From CAVVWJ01 sp965652025 (GTDB lineage Bacteria > Gemmatimonadota > Gemmatimonadetes > Gemmatimonadales > GWC2-71-9): a stretch of 64,000 nt of DNA. The stretch is taken from assembly GCA_965652025.1 (NCBI GenBank), contig CBFGTM010000001.1:62001-126000 (forward strand), in the 5' to 3' direction. The notes beneath the pieces were generated by a model. That model was not told the origin of the DNA and did not search any database. It worked only from the letters and a program-made list of their open reading frames with translations. The position numbers were made by a program, and so were the translations under genes. Shown piece by piece: positions 23,826-33,029 of the stretch; position 1 is the stretch's first letter; each line of letters begins with the position of its first letter.

Positions 23826-24646
23826 GACTGGCAGCGGTGACAGAAGACCGAGATTCGCGCATCAATGGCGTGGGTACCGGTCAGGCGGGTACCGCAGCGG
23901 CGGCAGGGTTCCCCCTCGCGTCCGTACACCAACAGCTCGAGCTGAAAATTTCCTGACTCCCCGGTACCGGTCCGATAGTCGCGGAACGTGGTTCCATTCG
24001 ACCGGATGGCCGCCGCCAGGATGCGGCGGATCTCGGCGTGGAGGCGCCGATGGTCCTCGGGGCCAAGCCGGCGCGCCGGCTTCGAGGGATCGATCCCCGC
24101 CGCGAACAGGGCCTCGTTGGCGTAGATGTTTCCTACCCCGGCCAGGTGTCGCTGATCCATGATGACCTTTTTCACTGCCTGGCGGCTTCGGCGCAGTGCC
24201 TCACCCAGTCGCTCTGCAGAAAACTCCGGATCCAGTGGCTCCGGCCCGATGGCGCGGTCATACGCCGCCCATTGCTTCTGGTCCAGCAGCAGTATGGTTC
24301 CGAGCCGCCGCACGTCGGTGTAGACCAGCTCATCGCCCCCATCGAGCTCGGCCCGGAGCACGGCGTAGCGGGCCTCCTCCGGCGGCAACGGCCGCTGGTG
24401 GACCTGCAGTGAGCCGGTCATGCCCGGCTGAATGACCAACCGACCCGAGTCCAGCTCCAGCACCGCGTGCTTGGCTCGGCGGTACACCTCGCGGATCGTG
24501 GCACCCGCGAGACGGCGAAGCAGCCGCCTGCGGCTGACACCCCGCAGGACGTCGTCGTGACTGAGCGCGGCTCGTTTAATCCGGCGGCGCAGCAGAATGG
24601 GGCGCAGGTCCCGGACGATGGTTTCGACTTCAGGAAGCTCGGGCAT
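23822..24646 (-). CDS. mutM: Formamidopyrimidine-DNA glycosylase (Fpg/MutM)
   Basis: The 274-residue enzyme removes oxidised purines such as 8-oxoguanine and cuts the abasic site. It starts PELPEVETI, giving the catalytic Pro and Glu right after the initiator Met; Lys in the beta-F loop (QPGMTGSL region precedes YTDVRRLG), the H2TH helix (DQRHLAGVGNIYANEALF) and a C-terminal zinc finger (CRRC...CHRC) follow. Length is normal. It lies 10 bases downstream of a cupredoxin gene and is co-translated with the Cho-like nuclease. Confidence 0.96.
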   Translation of the reverse strand: MPELPEVETIVRDLRPILLRRRIKRAALSHDDVLRGVSRRRLLRRLAGATIREVYRRAKHAVLELDSGRLVIQPGMTGSLQVHQRPLPPEEARYAVLRAELDGGDELVYTDVRRLGTILLLDQKQWAAYDRAIGPEPLDPEFSAERLGEALRRSRQAVKKVIMDQRHLAGVGNIYANEALFAAGIDPSKPARRLGPEDHRRLHAEIRRILAAAIRSNGTTFRDYRTGTGESGNFQLELLVYGREGEPCRRCGTRLTGTHAIDARISVFCHRCQS

Positions 24647-24655
24647 CGACCGAAT

Positions 24656-25054
24656 TCAGGGAGTGACGGTGACGCTTCCCTGCATGGAGGGGTGGATGCT
24701 GCAGTGGTAGCCGTGCTCCCCGGCCGTGGTCAGAGTGGCCTGGAAGGTGGCGCCTGGTGCCAGACTTCCCGATGCGAAGGATGCGTCGTCTGCCGTAATG
24801 TTGTGAACCACTCCGCTGCCCCCGTAGACCCCGCCCGCCTCGTCGTTGTTGAACCACATCACCGTCCCCCCGTCCGCCAGCGAGATGCTCAGGGGATTGG
24901 GAGTGAAGGCGCCAAAGCCCTTGGTCTGGGCGCCCGCAACTATGCTGATCCCATTCGACGGGAGCGGTTCCGGCTGATTGGGCTCGCTGCTATCGCTGCC
25001 GCACCCGGCGGCTCCCATCAGCAGCAGCGCAGTCGCTATTTGTGCCCGAGTCAT
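24656..25054 (-). CDS. Cupredoxin (plastocyanin-like) lipoprotein
   Basis: The 132-residue protein has a lipobox (LMGAAGC) and one cupredoxin domain. Type-1 copper ligands are visible: His in VVHNIT, then Cys, His and Met in YHCSIHPSMQG near the C-terminus. It is therefore a membrane-anchored blue-copper electron carrier, possibly feeding a periplasmic oxidase or reductase. AGGAG lies 6 bases before the ATG. It sits between purD and fpg on the same strand, but a functional link to them is not evident. Confidence 0.9.
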   Translation of the reverse strand: MTRAQIATALLLMGAAGCGSDSSEPNQPEPLPSNGISIVAGAQTKGFGAFTPNPLSISLADGGTVMWFNNDEAGGVYGGSGVVHNITADDASFASGSLAPGATFQATLTTAGEHGYHCSIHPSMQGSVTVTP

Positions 25055-25097
25055 GGATCACTCCTGTCTCCTGATTCTCCACTGGAGGGACCACCCC

Positions 25098-26402
25098 TCA
25101 GGTCTGCTGCGCACTCGCCAGCCGGCGGGTCTCCAGGCGGGCGGCCTCCCGCCAGCCAATGTCGCGGCGAAAGAACTTGCCGTCGAAATGAACCGCTTCA
25201 GCCGCCGCTCGGCTCAGCCGTTGCGCCTCGGGGAAGCTTGCGCCGACGCCAGTAGCACTCAATACTCGCCCGCCACTCACCTGCAGCCGATTGTCCGCCC
25301 CACGGATGGCCCCACTCTGAAAGAGGTAGACATTCGGAGGCAGTGAGTCCGGCAGCGTAACCGGAGCACCGGTGTCGGGCCGGTCGGGATACCCGTGAGA
25401 GGCGAGAACCGTGGTCACCGCCGCTCCGCGACTCACATTGATCCGGGATGGCGACTGACCAGCGGCCACCCGGGTGAGACAGTCGGTCAGTCCTTCGGAG
25501 ATCAGCGGAAGGATTACCTGGGCCTCGGGATCCCCCAACCGGCAGTTGAACTCGATTACCCAGGGGACCCCCGCCGGATCGATCATCAGGCCGGCGTAGA
25601 GCACTCCCGAAAACGGCGTGCCCATGCGCTGCAACTCCTCCAGAATGGGTGCCAGGATGTCGCGTTTGACCCGCTCCAGGAGGGCCGGGCCGGCGACGGC
25701 AACAGGACTGTAAGCGCCCATGCCGCCGGTGTTCGGCCCCTGATCTCCCTCCAGCAACCGCTTGTGGTCCTGCGCCACCGGAAGCAGCTCCAGGTCGCGC
25801 CCATTGGTCACCGCCATGACCGAGATCTCCTCGCCCTCGAGGAAAGACTCGATCACCACGGTGCGGCCCGCCTCGCCAAAGTCGCCCTGCTCCAGCATGG
25901 CGCGAGCTGCGGCCGCTGCGTCCCTGCGGGTGCTGCAAACAATTGCACCCTTTCCGGCCGCCAGACCCGATGCCTTGACCACCAGGGGCTCGGATTGGCG
26001 GTCTACGAAGGCCAGAGCGGCCTTGAGATCGACGAACGAGCCACTGGCGGCCGTCCGTACCCCGGCGGCCCGCATGACTTCCTTGGCGAAGGCCTTGGAG
26101 GCCTCGATCTGAGCTGCGGCAGCGCCGGGGCCGAACACGGTACGGCCCTCGGCTCGAAGTCGGTCAGCCAACCCCCGGGCCAGAGGCACCTCCGGGCCTA
26201 CCACCGTGAGATCGATCCCGTGCATGTCGGCCGCGTCGGCCAGGCGGTCGAGATCGTCGGCTGCGATCGGGAGATTGGTTCCGAAGTCGGCGGTGCCGGG
26301 GTTCCCGGGGGCGCAGTACAACTGGGCGCGGGGATTTTCCCGGCGAAGAGCCCAGCAGAGCGCATGCTCCCGACCGCCACTGCCGACGACCAGCAGTCTC
26401 AC
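25098..26402 (-). CDS. purD: Phosphoribosylamine-glycine ligase
   Basis: The 434-residue ATP-grasp enzyme joins glycine to phosphoribosylamine, the second step of purine synthesis. It shows LLVVGSGGREHALCWAL at the N-terminus, VGPEVPLARGLAD, the ATP-binding region (VVKASGLAAGKG) and FNCRLGDPEAQVILPL with the metal ligands. Length is normal. It starts with GTG, overlapping the M48 peptidase stop by 4 bases. guaB elsewhere in the window is the only other purine gene seen. Confidence 0.97.
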   Translation of the reverse strand: MRLLVVGSGGREHALCWALRRENPRAQLYCAPGNPGTADFGTNLPIAADDLDRLADAADMHGIDLTVVGPEVPLARGLADRLRAEGRTVFGPGAAAAQIEASKAFAKEVMRAAGVRTAASGSFVDLKAALAFVDRQSEPLVVKASGLAAGKGAIVCSTRRDAAAAARAMLEQGDFGEAGRTVVIESFLEGEEISVMAVTNGRDLELLPVAQDHKRLLEGDQGPNTGGMGAYSPVAVAGPALLERVKRDILAPILEELQRMGTPFSGVLYAGLMIDPAGVPWVIEFNCRLGDPEAQVILPLISEGLTDCLTRVAAGQSPSRINVSRGAAVTTVLASHGYPDRPDTGAPVTLPDSLPPNVYLFQSGAIRGADNRLQVSGGRVLSATGVGASFPEAQRLSRAAAEAVHFDGKFFRRDIGWREAARLETRRLASAQQT

Positions 26403-27412
26403 GACTTCTGCGCGTTCCGAAAGGCTTCCCGAGCCCGGTCGGCGGCGCGCTTGGCCGCCTCCGCCAGGTGCCCTGCCAGTTCTCGCGCCTCAGCGGCGTA
26501 GTAATTTCCCGCCGCTGCCACCTCGTCCCGCCAGGGGCGATCACTCGCCTCGGTTCCTCGCCGGACGTACTCGCCACGAATGATCCGATCGTACTCTCCA
26601 CTCGCGACCCAGCGCTGGAGCTCGGCTGCGCGGACGGTGTGCATAGGATGCGTGAGTGCAAGCGTGCTCAGCAGTTTGTACACCACGTCCAGCCCCTCGC
26701 TGCTGGCGGCATACTCGTGCGCCTGCTGCATGAAGGCATCAACGTTGAGCTGGCCGGCGAAACCCTGACCCCGGCCCCCTCCGGCCATCTTCATGTCCAG
26801 GCGCTGGGCGGCCACGATGTCCTGAGCTCCAAGCAGGCCAGCCCGGTCGGCGGAAAGCTCCGACTTCCGCGACCACTCCAGGAACGCCAGCCTGATCGGG
26901 AGCACCACCAGCTCCGCCAGCACCGGCAGCACGCCAAGACTCACCATGGCGAGAATGGCGGCAACCGTGCGATACAGCGCATGACCGCTCATGACGTGGC
27001 CCAGCTCGTGGGCGAGCAGCACTCGCAACTCGTCGTCGTCGAGCAGCTCGACGGCTGCCGAGTGCACCACGATGAAAGGTGCATCGATGCCGTAGGCGCC
27101 GGCGTTGAAGAATGGCGTCTGGGAGACGTAGAGCTCGGGCACGTTCCCCCAGTCGAAGGTGGTGGTGACCTCGGTGTGCAGGTGCCAGAGCTTGGGGAAC
27201 TGAGCGGGTCCCACCCTGATGGCGTTGCCCTGGAACAGCAGCCGGATGCCGCGCTCGCCCCCGAGCATCGCCAGGACTTTCCGGATTACCTCATCCACAC
27301 CGGGTATGGCGCGCAGGGTCTGCAGCGCGGCGCGGTCCGCCGGGTGCTCCCAGGAGACCGCGGAGATCTCGGGGAGAATTTTTCGGGGGCGCTGAGCGGG
27401 AACGTTGGTCAT
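26399..27412 (-). CDS. M48-family zinc metallopeptidase
   Basis: The 337-residue protein carries the zinc motif HELGH (LLAHELGHVMSGH, about 136-148) and the third ligand in KSELSADRAG, as in HtpX and Ste24 peptidases. A hydrophobic segment (VAAILAMVSLGVLPVLAELVVLPI) separates them and probably spans the membrane, which is typical for the family. The C-terminal part is helical and Ala/Arg-rich. It lies 7 bases after the metB-type gene and overlaps purD. A role in membrane-protein quality control is likely from the family, not shown by context. Confidence 0.9.
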   Translation of the reverse strand: MTNVPAQRPRKILPEISAVSWEHPADRAALQTLRAIPGVDEVIRKVLAMLGGERGIRLLFQGNAIRVGPAQFPKLWHLHTEVTTTFDWGNVPELYVSQTPFFNAGAYGIDAPFIVVHSAAVELLDDDELRVLLAHELGHVMSGHALYRTVAAILAMVSLGVLPVLAELVVLPIRLAFLEWSRKSELSADRAGLLGAQDIVAAQRLDMKMAGGGRGQGFAGQLNVDAFMQQAHEYAASSEGLDVVYKLLSTLALTHPMHTVRAAELQRWVASGEYDRIIRGEYVRRGTEASDRPWRDEVAAAGNYYAAEARELAGHLAEAAKRAADRAREAFRNAQKS

Positions 27413-27419
27413 CAGAGGC

Positions 27420-28586
27420 TCAAAATTTTAGAGCTTGGTCCAGATCGGCGATCAGATCCTCGGTATCCTCGACGCCGCAGCTGAGCCGGATGAGGCTATC
27501 GGTCAGACCCATCGCCTGTCGCATGGCCGGTGGCACCGAGGCATGGGTCATCGAGGCGGGGTGACCGATCAGGCTTTCCACCCCACCGAGTGACTCGGCC
27601 AGCACGAAGATTTGGGTGCTCTCCACAAATCGGCGGGCCCGGGCGGCATCTCCCAGGTCAAGTGAGATCATGCCCCCAAAACCGGTCATCTGACGGCAGG
27701 CGATCTCGTGCTGCGGGTGCGACGGCAGGCCAGGGTAGTACACCTTGCTCACTCCCGGCTGCCGGGTGAGCCACTCGGCTATTCTCCGGCCGCTCGCGTC
27801 GTGCTGGCGCATTCGTAGCGGCAGCGTCTTGATGCCCCGGAGAGCTAGCCAGCAGTCCATCGGGCCGGGCACCGCACCGGCGGCGTTCTGAATGAAGGCA
27901 AGCCGCTCGGCCACATCATCACGCGACGTGATCAGGAGTCCGCCGACCATGTCGCTGTGGCCGTTCAGATACTTGGTGGTGGAATGAAGGACAATGTCGG
28001 CGCCATGCTCCAGCGGACGCTGGAAATACGGCGTCGCGAAAGTGTTGTCCACTACATACAGGTACCCATGGGCCTGAGCCAGGTCCCCGACCGCGGCAAG
28101 GTCGGTGAGGTTCATCATCGGGTTAGTGGGCGTCTCGCAGTAGATCATCCGGGTAGCCGGGGTGAGCGCGCGCTCGATGTTGCTCACCTCCCGCATGTCC
28201 ACAAAGCTCACCTGCACCCCGAGGTTGCCGTAGATGCGCTCCATCAGCCGGTGGCTGCCGCCGTACACGTTCTCGCCACATACCAGATGGTCGCCGGTCT
28301 TGAAGAGCTTGAGGACGGCATCGAGCGCCGCCAGGCCGGAGCCGAACGCGAAGCCGTAGGTGCCACCCTCCAGGGTGGCCACGTTTCGCTCCAACACCTC
28401 ACGGGTGGGGTTCTGGGTGCGGGCGTATTCGTATCCCCGATGCTTCCCGAGCCCTTCCTGGACGTACGTGGAAGTCTGGTAGATCGGGGTCATCACGGCG
28501 CCCGACAACGGTTCCGACACCTGGCCGGCGTGGACGGCACGGGTGGCGAAGCCGAATTGATGGTCCTGGGGAAGAATTCGGGTCAT
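27420..28586 (-). CDS. Cystathionine gamma-synthase/lyase-type PLP enzyme
   Basis: The 388-residue protein belongs to the Cys/Met metabolism PLP family. The Lys that binds PLP is in STTKYLNGHSDMVGG; other landmarks are YARTQNPTREVLE, TPTNPMMNLTDL, VDNTFATPYFQRPLEHGAD and the C-terminal LIRLSCGVEDTEDLIADLDQAL. The family covers cystathionine gamma-synthase (metB), gamma-lyase and related enzymes, and sequence alone does not decide between them. The ATG at 28586 gives the usual start (TRILPQDHQFGFATRAVHAG); no ribosome site is visible. It is the first gene of a six-gene leftward run. Confidence 0.9.
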   Translation of the reverse strand: MTRILPQDHQFGFATRAVHAGQVSEPLSGAVMTPIYQTSTYVQEGLGKHRGYEYARTQNPTREVLERNVATLEGGTYGFAFGSGLAALDAVLKLFKTGDHLVCGENVYGGSHRLMERIYGNLGVQVSFVDMREVSNIERALTPATRMIYCETPTNPMMNLTDLAAVGDLAQAHGYLYVVDNTFATPYFQRPLEHGADIVLHSTTKYLNGHSDMVGGLLITSRDDVAERLAFIQNAAGAVPGPMDCWLALRGIKTLPLRMRQHDASGRRIAEWLTRQPGVSKVYYPGLPSHPQHEIACRQMTGFGGMISLDLGDAARARRFVESTQIFVLAESLGGVESLIGHPASMTHASVPPAMRQAMGLTDSLIRLSCGVEDTEDLIADLDQALKF

Positions 28587-28684
28587 AATGGAGAATAACG
28601 TGACTGCCAAACGGTAGACAGTGAACGGGGAGGGCCTGCCCGGGGCGGTACCCAATATCGAACAGCCCTGTTTAGTTTCGCACC

Positions 28685-29728
28685 GTGACGGCCACCCTGA
28701 CTGACGGCACCACGGCCCGATGCCTCATAGTTGACGACGACGCACAGGTCCGGCAGGTGCTCACCCGAGTTATCGCGACGCACGGACTGTCTCCTATGGA
28801 GGCCTCGTCCGGAGCCGATGCGCTCTCGGTGCTCAAGCGCGAGGGAGAGGTCCCGGTATGCATTTCGGACATCTACATGCCCGAGATGGACGGGGTCACC
28901 TTTCTACGGGAGGCTCTGCAACGCTATCCGGACATGGCGGTGATCATGCTGACCGGAATGGCGGAGGTGAGCACCGCGGTTGAGTGCCTCAAGCTCGGCG
29001 CTTTGGACTACATCTCCAAACCAGTACTGGTGGAGGAGGTTCGCGCCCGACTGCACAAGGCGCTGGAGAAGCGCCGCCTGGTGCTGGAGAACCGGTTCTA
29101 TCAGCAGAGTCTCGAGCTTCAGGTCCGAGACCTCGACCGAAAGAACCGGGCCTCGCTCATCAATGGAGTGCAGATGCTGGTGCACGCACTCGAAGCCAAG
29201 GATGCCTACACCAGCGGACATTCCAGCCGGGTCAGTCGCTATGCAATGAAGACCGCCGCGCTGTTGGGATTTGCTGCTGACTCGCTCGAGCAGGTGCGGC
29301 TCGGCGGCGAGCTGCACGACATCGGCAAGATCGGCACCCGGGAAGCCATTCTGAATAAGCCGGGACCGTTGACGCCGGAGGAGTTTGAGCACATCAAGGA
29401 GCACTCGGCCCTGGGCGAAAAGATCCTGACGCCATTTCTCTCCCAGTCGCCGGTGGTTCTCCGGATCGTTCGCTCCCATCACGAGCGGATCGACGGCAGC
29501 GGGTTTCCCGATGCACTGCGTGGCAGCCAGATTCCGCTCGAGGCCCGGATTGTTGCCGTGGTCGACGCCTTCGACGCAATGACAACCAACCGGGCCTACC
29601 GTCCTTCTCTTGCCGTTCCCGAAGCCATCGCGGAGCTCCGCCGCTGCGCCGGCGTCCATTTCGATGCCGAGGCAGTGGAAGCATTCCTCCGCGCCCATGG
29701 AAACGGCGCCAAGCTTCCAATCAGCTGA
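28685..29728 (+). CDS. HD-GYP response regulator (c-di-GMP phosphodiesterase)
   Basis: The 347-residue protein has a receiver domain (about 10-125: VDDD acidic pair, phosphoacceptor Asp in ISDIYMPEMDG, Thr in MLTGMAE, Lys in SKPV) and an HD-GYP domain from about 155. The HD pair is in ELHDIGKIG, and the signature HHERIDGSGFP differs from HHExxDGxGYP only by Phe for Tyr. Such proteins break down cyclic di-GMP when their receiver is phosphorylated. The start is GTG. It is divergent from the metB-type gene and is followed 11 bases later by glmM. A diguanylate cyclase is encoded at 57.8 kb. Confidence 0.93.
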   Translation: MTATLTDGTTARCLIVDDDAQVRQVLTRVIATHGLSPMEASSGADALSVLKREGEVPVCISDIYMPEMDGVTFLREALQRYPDMAVIMLTGMAEVSTAVECLKLGALDYISKPVLVEEVRARLHKALEKRRLVLENRFYQQSLELQVRDLDRKNRASLINGVQMLVHALEAKDAYTSGHSSRVSRYAMKTAALLGFAADSLEQVRLGGELHDIGKIGTREAILNKPGPLTPEEFEHIKEHSALGEKILTPFLSQSPVVLRIVRSHHERIDGSGFPDALRGSQIPLEARIVAVVDAFDAMTTNRAYRPSLAVPEAIAELRRCAGVHFDAEAVEAFLRAHGNGAKLPIS

Positions 29729-29739
29729 CTGTCCCCGGG

Positions 29740-31125
29740 ATGTCAGAAACCCTGATGATCAGCGTCTCGGGGATCCGGGGCCATGTAGGCACCGACCTGA
29801 CGCCCGAGCTGGTGGCTCGCTATGCCGCCGCCCTGGGCGCCTGGGCGCGACAGGGGTGGAGAGTCGGAGAGTCGTCTCTGCGCCCCTCCGTCATTCTCGG
29901 GCGCGACGCCCGAACCAGCGGCCCCATGTTCGCGCGCGCTGCTGCCGCCGGCCTCATGTCAGTTGGCGTAGATGTCATAGACCTGGGAGTGGTCCCCACC
30001 CCGACGGTTCAGCTGGCAGTGGAGCACCACCACGCCGCCGCCGGGCTGATCCTGACCGCCAGCCACAACCCGATCGAGTGGAACGCGCTCAAGTTCGTGG
30101 GACCCGATGGCATCTTCCTCGACTCAGAGGCTGGTGCAGCGGTCAGGACCCTGGCTGAAAAGGGGCCGCCCCGGACCGGGTGGGCCGAGCTGGGGTCCAT
30201 CCGAGAGGATGCCGATGCGGTGAAGCGGCACCTGGATGCTATTCTCGCGTTGCCTACGATCGACCAGGCTGCAATCCGGAAACGGCGGTTCACGGTAGCA
30301 CTCGACTGCGTTCGTGGCGCCGGTGCTGGAGCTATCATTCCCCTCCTGGAGCGGCTCTCCTGCCGGGTCCACGGCATCAATCTGGAGATGGACGGGCGCT
30401 TTCCCCGTCCTCCCGAGCCGGTGCCCGCAAATCTCGGGGAGTTGGAAGCGCTGGTTCAGGCCACGAGAGCCGATGTGGGCCTGGCGGTGGACCCGGATGT
30501 GGATCGACTGGCGCTGGTCGACGAGCGCGGCAATGCTATCGGAGAGGATTACACGTTGGCCTTTGCCGTTCGCGCTGTGTTGGACGGACGCCTCACCGAG
30601 GGGACGCCGCCCACCGTGGTGGTGAACCTTTCGACCAGTCTGGTGGTTGAGGATGCAGCCCGGTCGCGCGGAGCCCGGTTCGTCCGGGCACCGGTGGGAG
30701 AGGCGAACGTGGCTCGTACCATACGGGAGGAGCGCGCACTGATCGGGGGGGAGGGCAACGGTGGAGTGATGCTGCCCGAACTCCACGTTGGTCGGGATGC
30801 CCCCCTGGGGGTGGCCTTGATCTTGCATCTCCTTGCCCAGACTGGGGTAACGCTTTCCCGACTCGTGGCCGAGTCGCCCCGGTACACGATCGTGAAGGCT
30901 AAGGCACCGCGCGGCTCTGACCTGCGTGTTCTCTATGGCAGGCTCCGCCAGCGGTTCTCCGATGCCACCGCCGATGAACGCGATGGGCTCCGGCTCGCCT
31001 GGCAGGATCGGTGGTTGCACGTCAGGCCATCGGGAACCGAGCCGATCGTTCGACTGATCGCTGAAGCACCGACCCAAGCGGACGCCGAGGCGCTTGTCGC
31101 GGCAAGCCGTGAACTCCTGGACTGA
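29740..31125 (+). CDS. glmM: Phosphoglucosamine mutase / phosphomannomutase family
   Basis: The 461-residue enzyme belongs to the alpha-D-phosphohexomutase family. The phosphoserine loop is TASHNP, the Mg2+ loop DPDVDR, the sugar-binding loop GEGNGG and the phosphate-binding loop RPSGTEP. Because glmS follows 11 bases later, the best reading is GlmM, converting glucosamine-6-P to glucosamine-1-P for UDP-GlcNAc synthesis. A phosphomannomutase remains possible, as the N-terminal sequence (SGIRGHVG) does not separate the two clearly. Confidence 0.87.
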   Translation: MSETLMISVSGIRGHVGTDLTPELVARYAAALGAWARQGWRVGESSLRPSVILGRDARTSGPMFARAAAAGLMSVGVDVIDLGVVPTPTVQLAVEHHHAAAGLILTASHNPIEWNALKFVGPDGIFLDSEAGAAVRTLAEKGPPRTGWAELGSIREDADAVKRHLDAILALPTIDQAAIRKRRFTVALDCVRGAGAGAIIPLLERLSCRVHGINLEMDGRFPRPPEPVPANLGELEALVQATRADVGLAVDPDVDRLALVDERGNAIGEDYTLAFAVRAVLDGRLTEGTPPTVVVNLSTSLVVEDAARSRGARFVRAPVGEANVARTIREERALIGGEGNGGVMLPELHVGRDAPLGVALILHLLAQTGVTLSRLVAESPRYTIVKAKAPRGSDLRVLYGRLRQRFSDATADERDGLRLAWQDRWLHVRPSGTEPIVRLIAEAPTQADAEALVAASRELLD

Positions 31126-31136
31126 GGTTCGCCACG

Positions 31137-32966
31137 ATGTGCGGCATTGTTGGATACATCGGACCGCGGCAGGCAGCCGGACTACTCCTCGAAGGACTCC
31201 GGCGGCTGGAGTACCGCGGCTACGACTCCGCCGGAATCGCGGTAGTGAACGGGCGTGGGCTCAAGATCATGAAGGCCGCCGGGAAGTTGTCGGTGCTCGA
31301 GGGCGAGCTCGACAATAACATGCCTCAGGGCACCATCGGGATCGGCCATACGCGCTGGGCCACGCATGGAGCCCCCACCACCACCAACGCGCACCCACAC
31401 ACCGACCAGTCAGGCCGGATTGCCGTCATCCACAACGGAATCATCGAAAACTCCGGTGCTATTCGAAAGGCGCTGGAGCAGCGGGGGCACACCTTCAAGT
31501 CGGACACCGACACCGAGGTGCTGGCGCACCTGGTGGGTGAGTTTTATCAGGGCAACCTGGAAGAGGCGGTGGCCAACGCGCTGCGGGACGTGGAAGGTGC
31601 CTACGGTCTTGCGTTCATCTCCTCGGACGAGCCGGGGGTAATCGTGGCGGCGCGGAACGGCTCCCCCCTGCTGGTCGGCGTGGGAGAGGACGAGTGGTTC
31701 GTTGCCTCCGACGCGTCCCCGCTGCTGCAGCATACCCGCACCGTGGTCTACCTGGACGACGGCGAGATGGTGGTGCTGACCCGCGATGGCTACCGGGTGC
31801 GCAACCTGGAGACGGCCCGCATCAGCAAGCCGGTGAACCAGATCGACTGGGATCTGGCTACCGTGGAGCGGGGTGGCTATGCCCACTTCATGCTGAAGGA
31901 GATCTGCGAACAGCCGGAGAGCATCTGCAATACCCTCCGCGGCCACCTGCTGGATGATGAGGGTACCGCTCGGCTCAGCGGCCTCAACCTGAGCGATGAA
32001 GAGCTCAAGAGCTTCGAGCGGGTGATCATCACCGCCTGCGGCACCTCCTGGCACTCGGGCATTATCGGCGAATACATGCTGGAAGAGATGGCCCGCCTAC
32101 CGGTCGAGGTGGAGTACGCCTCTGAGTTCCGCTACCGCAATCCCGTCGTCGATCCCAAGACCCTGGTCATCGGGATCTCCCAGTCCGGCGAGACCGCCGA
32201 CACCCTGGCCGCAATCCGGGAGGCCAAGCGTAGAGGTGGCCGGACTATCGGGCTGGTGAATGTGGTAGGCTCCACCATCGCCCGGGAAGTGGATGGCGGC
32301 ACCTATCTGCACGCGGGTCCGGAGATCGGGGTGGCCAGCACAAAGGCATTCACCAGCCAAGTAGCCGCCCTCGCCCTGATCACGCTGCGGATCGCTCGGC
32401 TGCGGAACCTCAGCATCCTGCAGGGACGTCAGTTCATTCAGGCGCTGCGCGCCCTACCGGAACAGGTCTTCCAGATTCTGAAACGGTCCAGCGAGATCGA
32501 GGCCCTGGCCGACCGGTTCCTCAGCACCAGCAAGAACGCCCTGTACCTGGGAAGGGGAGTCAACTTCCCGGTAGCATTGGAGGGGGCGTTGAAGCTGAAG
32601 GAGATCTCCTACATCCACGCCGAAGGGTATCCTGCGGCGGAGATGAAGCACGGGCCCATCGCGCTGATCGACGAGAACATGCCGGTGGTATTCATCGCGC
32701 CGCGCGATGCGGTGCACTCCAAGATCGTGTCGAATATCGAAGAAGTGAAGGCGCGCGGGGGGAAGGTGATTGCGCTGATCAACGAGGGCGACGCCGAGAT
32801 TCAGCGGCTGGCCGACGCCACGTTTTCCATCCCGGAGACCTTGGACCTGCTGACGCCGATCCTTACCAGCATCCCGCTGCAGTTGCTCTCGTACTATGTG
32901 GCGGTGAGCCGGGGCTGCAACGTGGATCAGCCGAGGAATCTTGCCAAGTCGGTGACGGTGGAGTAG
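31137..32966 (+). CDS. glmS: Glutamine-fructose-6-phosphate aminotransferase (isomerising)
   Basis: The 609-residue enzyme makes glucosamine-6-P from fructose-6-P and glutamine. The catalytic Cys follows the initiator Met (MCGIVGYIG); the glutaminase half ends near residue 240, and two SIS domains follow (TACGTSWHSG, ISQSGETADTLAA, then YLGRGVNFPVALEGALKLKEISY). The C-terminus ends NLAKSVTVE as in most bacterial GlmS. It is transcribed with glmM. No glmS ribozyme is seen in the 11-base spacer. A strong terminator follows. Confidence 0.98.
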   Translation: MCGIVGYIGPRQAAGLLLEGLRRLEYRGYDSAGIAVVNGRGLKIMKAAGKLSVLEGELDNNMPQGTIGIGHTRWATHGAPTTTNAHPHTDQSGRIAVIHNGIIENSGAIRKALEQRGHTFKSDTDTEVLAHLVGEFYQGNLEEAVANALRDVEGAYGLAFISSDEPGVIVAARNGSPLLVGVGEDEWFVASDASPLLQHTRTVVYLDDGEMVVLTRDGYRVRNLETARISKPVNQIDWDLATVERGGYAHFMLKEICEQPESICNTLRGHLLDDEGTARLSGLNLSDEELKSFERVIITACGTSWHSGIIGEYMLEEMARLPVEVEYASEFRYRNPVVDPKTLVIGISQSGETADTLAAIREAKRRGGRTIGLVNVVGSTIAREVDGGTYLHAGPEIGVASTKAFTSQVAALALITLRIARLRNLSILQGRQFIQALRALPEQVFQILKRSSEIEALADRFLSTSKNALYLGRGVNFPVALEGALKLKEISYIHAEGYPAAEMKHGPIALIDENMPVVFIAPRDAVHSKIVSNIEEVKARGGKVIALINEGDAEIQRLADATFSIPETLDLLTPILTSIPLQLLSYYVAVSRGCNVDQPRNLAKSVTVE

Positions 32967-32989
32967 CTGGCGCGCTTGCCCCTCCGCAC

Positions 32990-33024
32990 AAAGCCCCCGG
33001 ATCGGATCCAGGGGCTTTTGTTTT
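32990..33024 (+). terminator. Rho-independent terminator after glmS
   Basis: AAAGCCCC (32990-32997) pairs with GGGGCTTT (33011-33018) around a 13-base loop, and T-rich TTGTTTT follows. It lies 23 bases after the glmS stop and 6 bases before the stop of the convergent transglutaminase gene. The A-run on its other side means it could act in both directions. Confidence 0.85.
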
Positions 33025-33029
33025 GAGCG

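Noticed and set aside
25395..26501. Long plus-strand frame opposite purD (368 codons)
   Set aside because: purD is complete and conserved on the minus strand; the antisense frame has no family features and no ribosome site.
31126..31136. glmS ribozyme
   Set aside because: Only 11 bases separate glmM and glmS; there is no room for the ribozyme.
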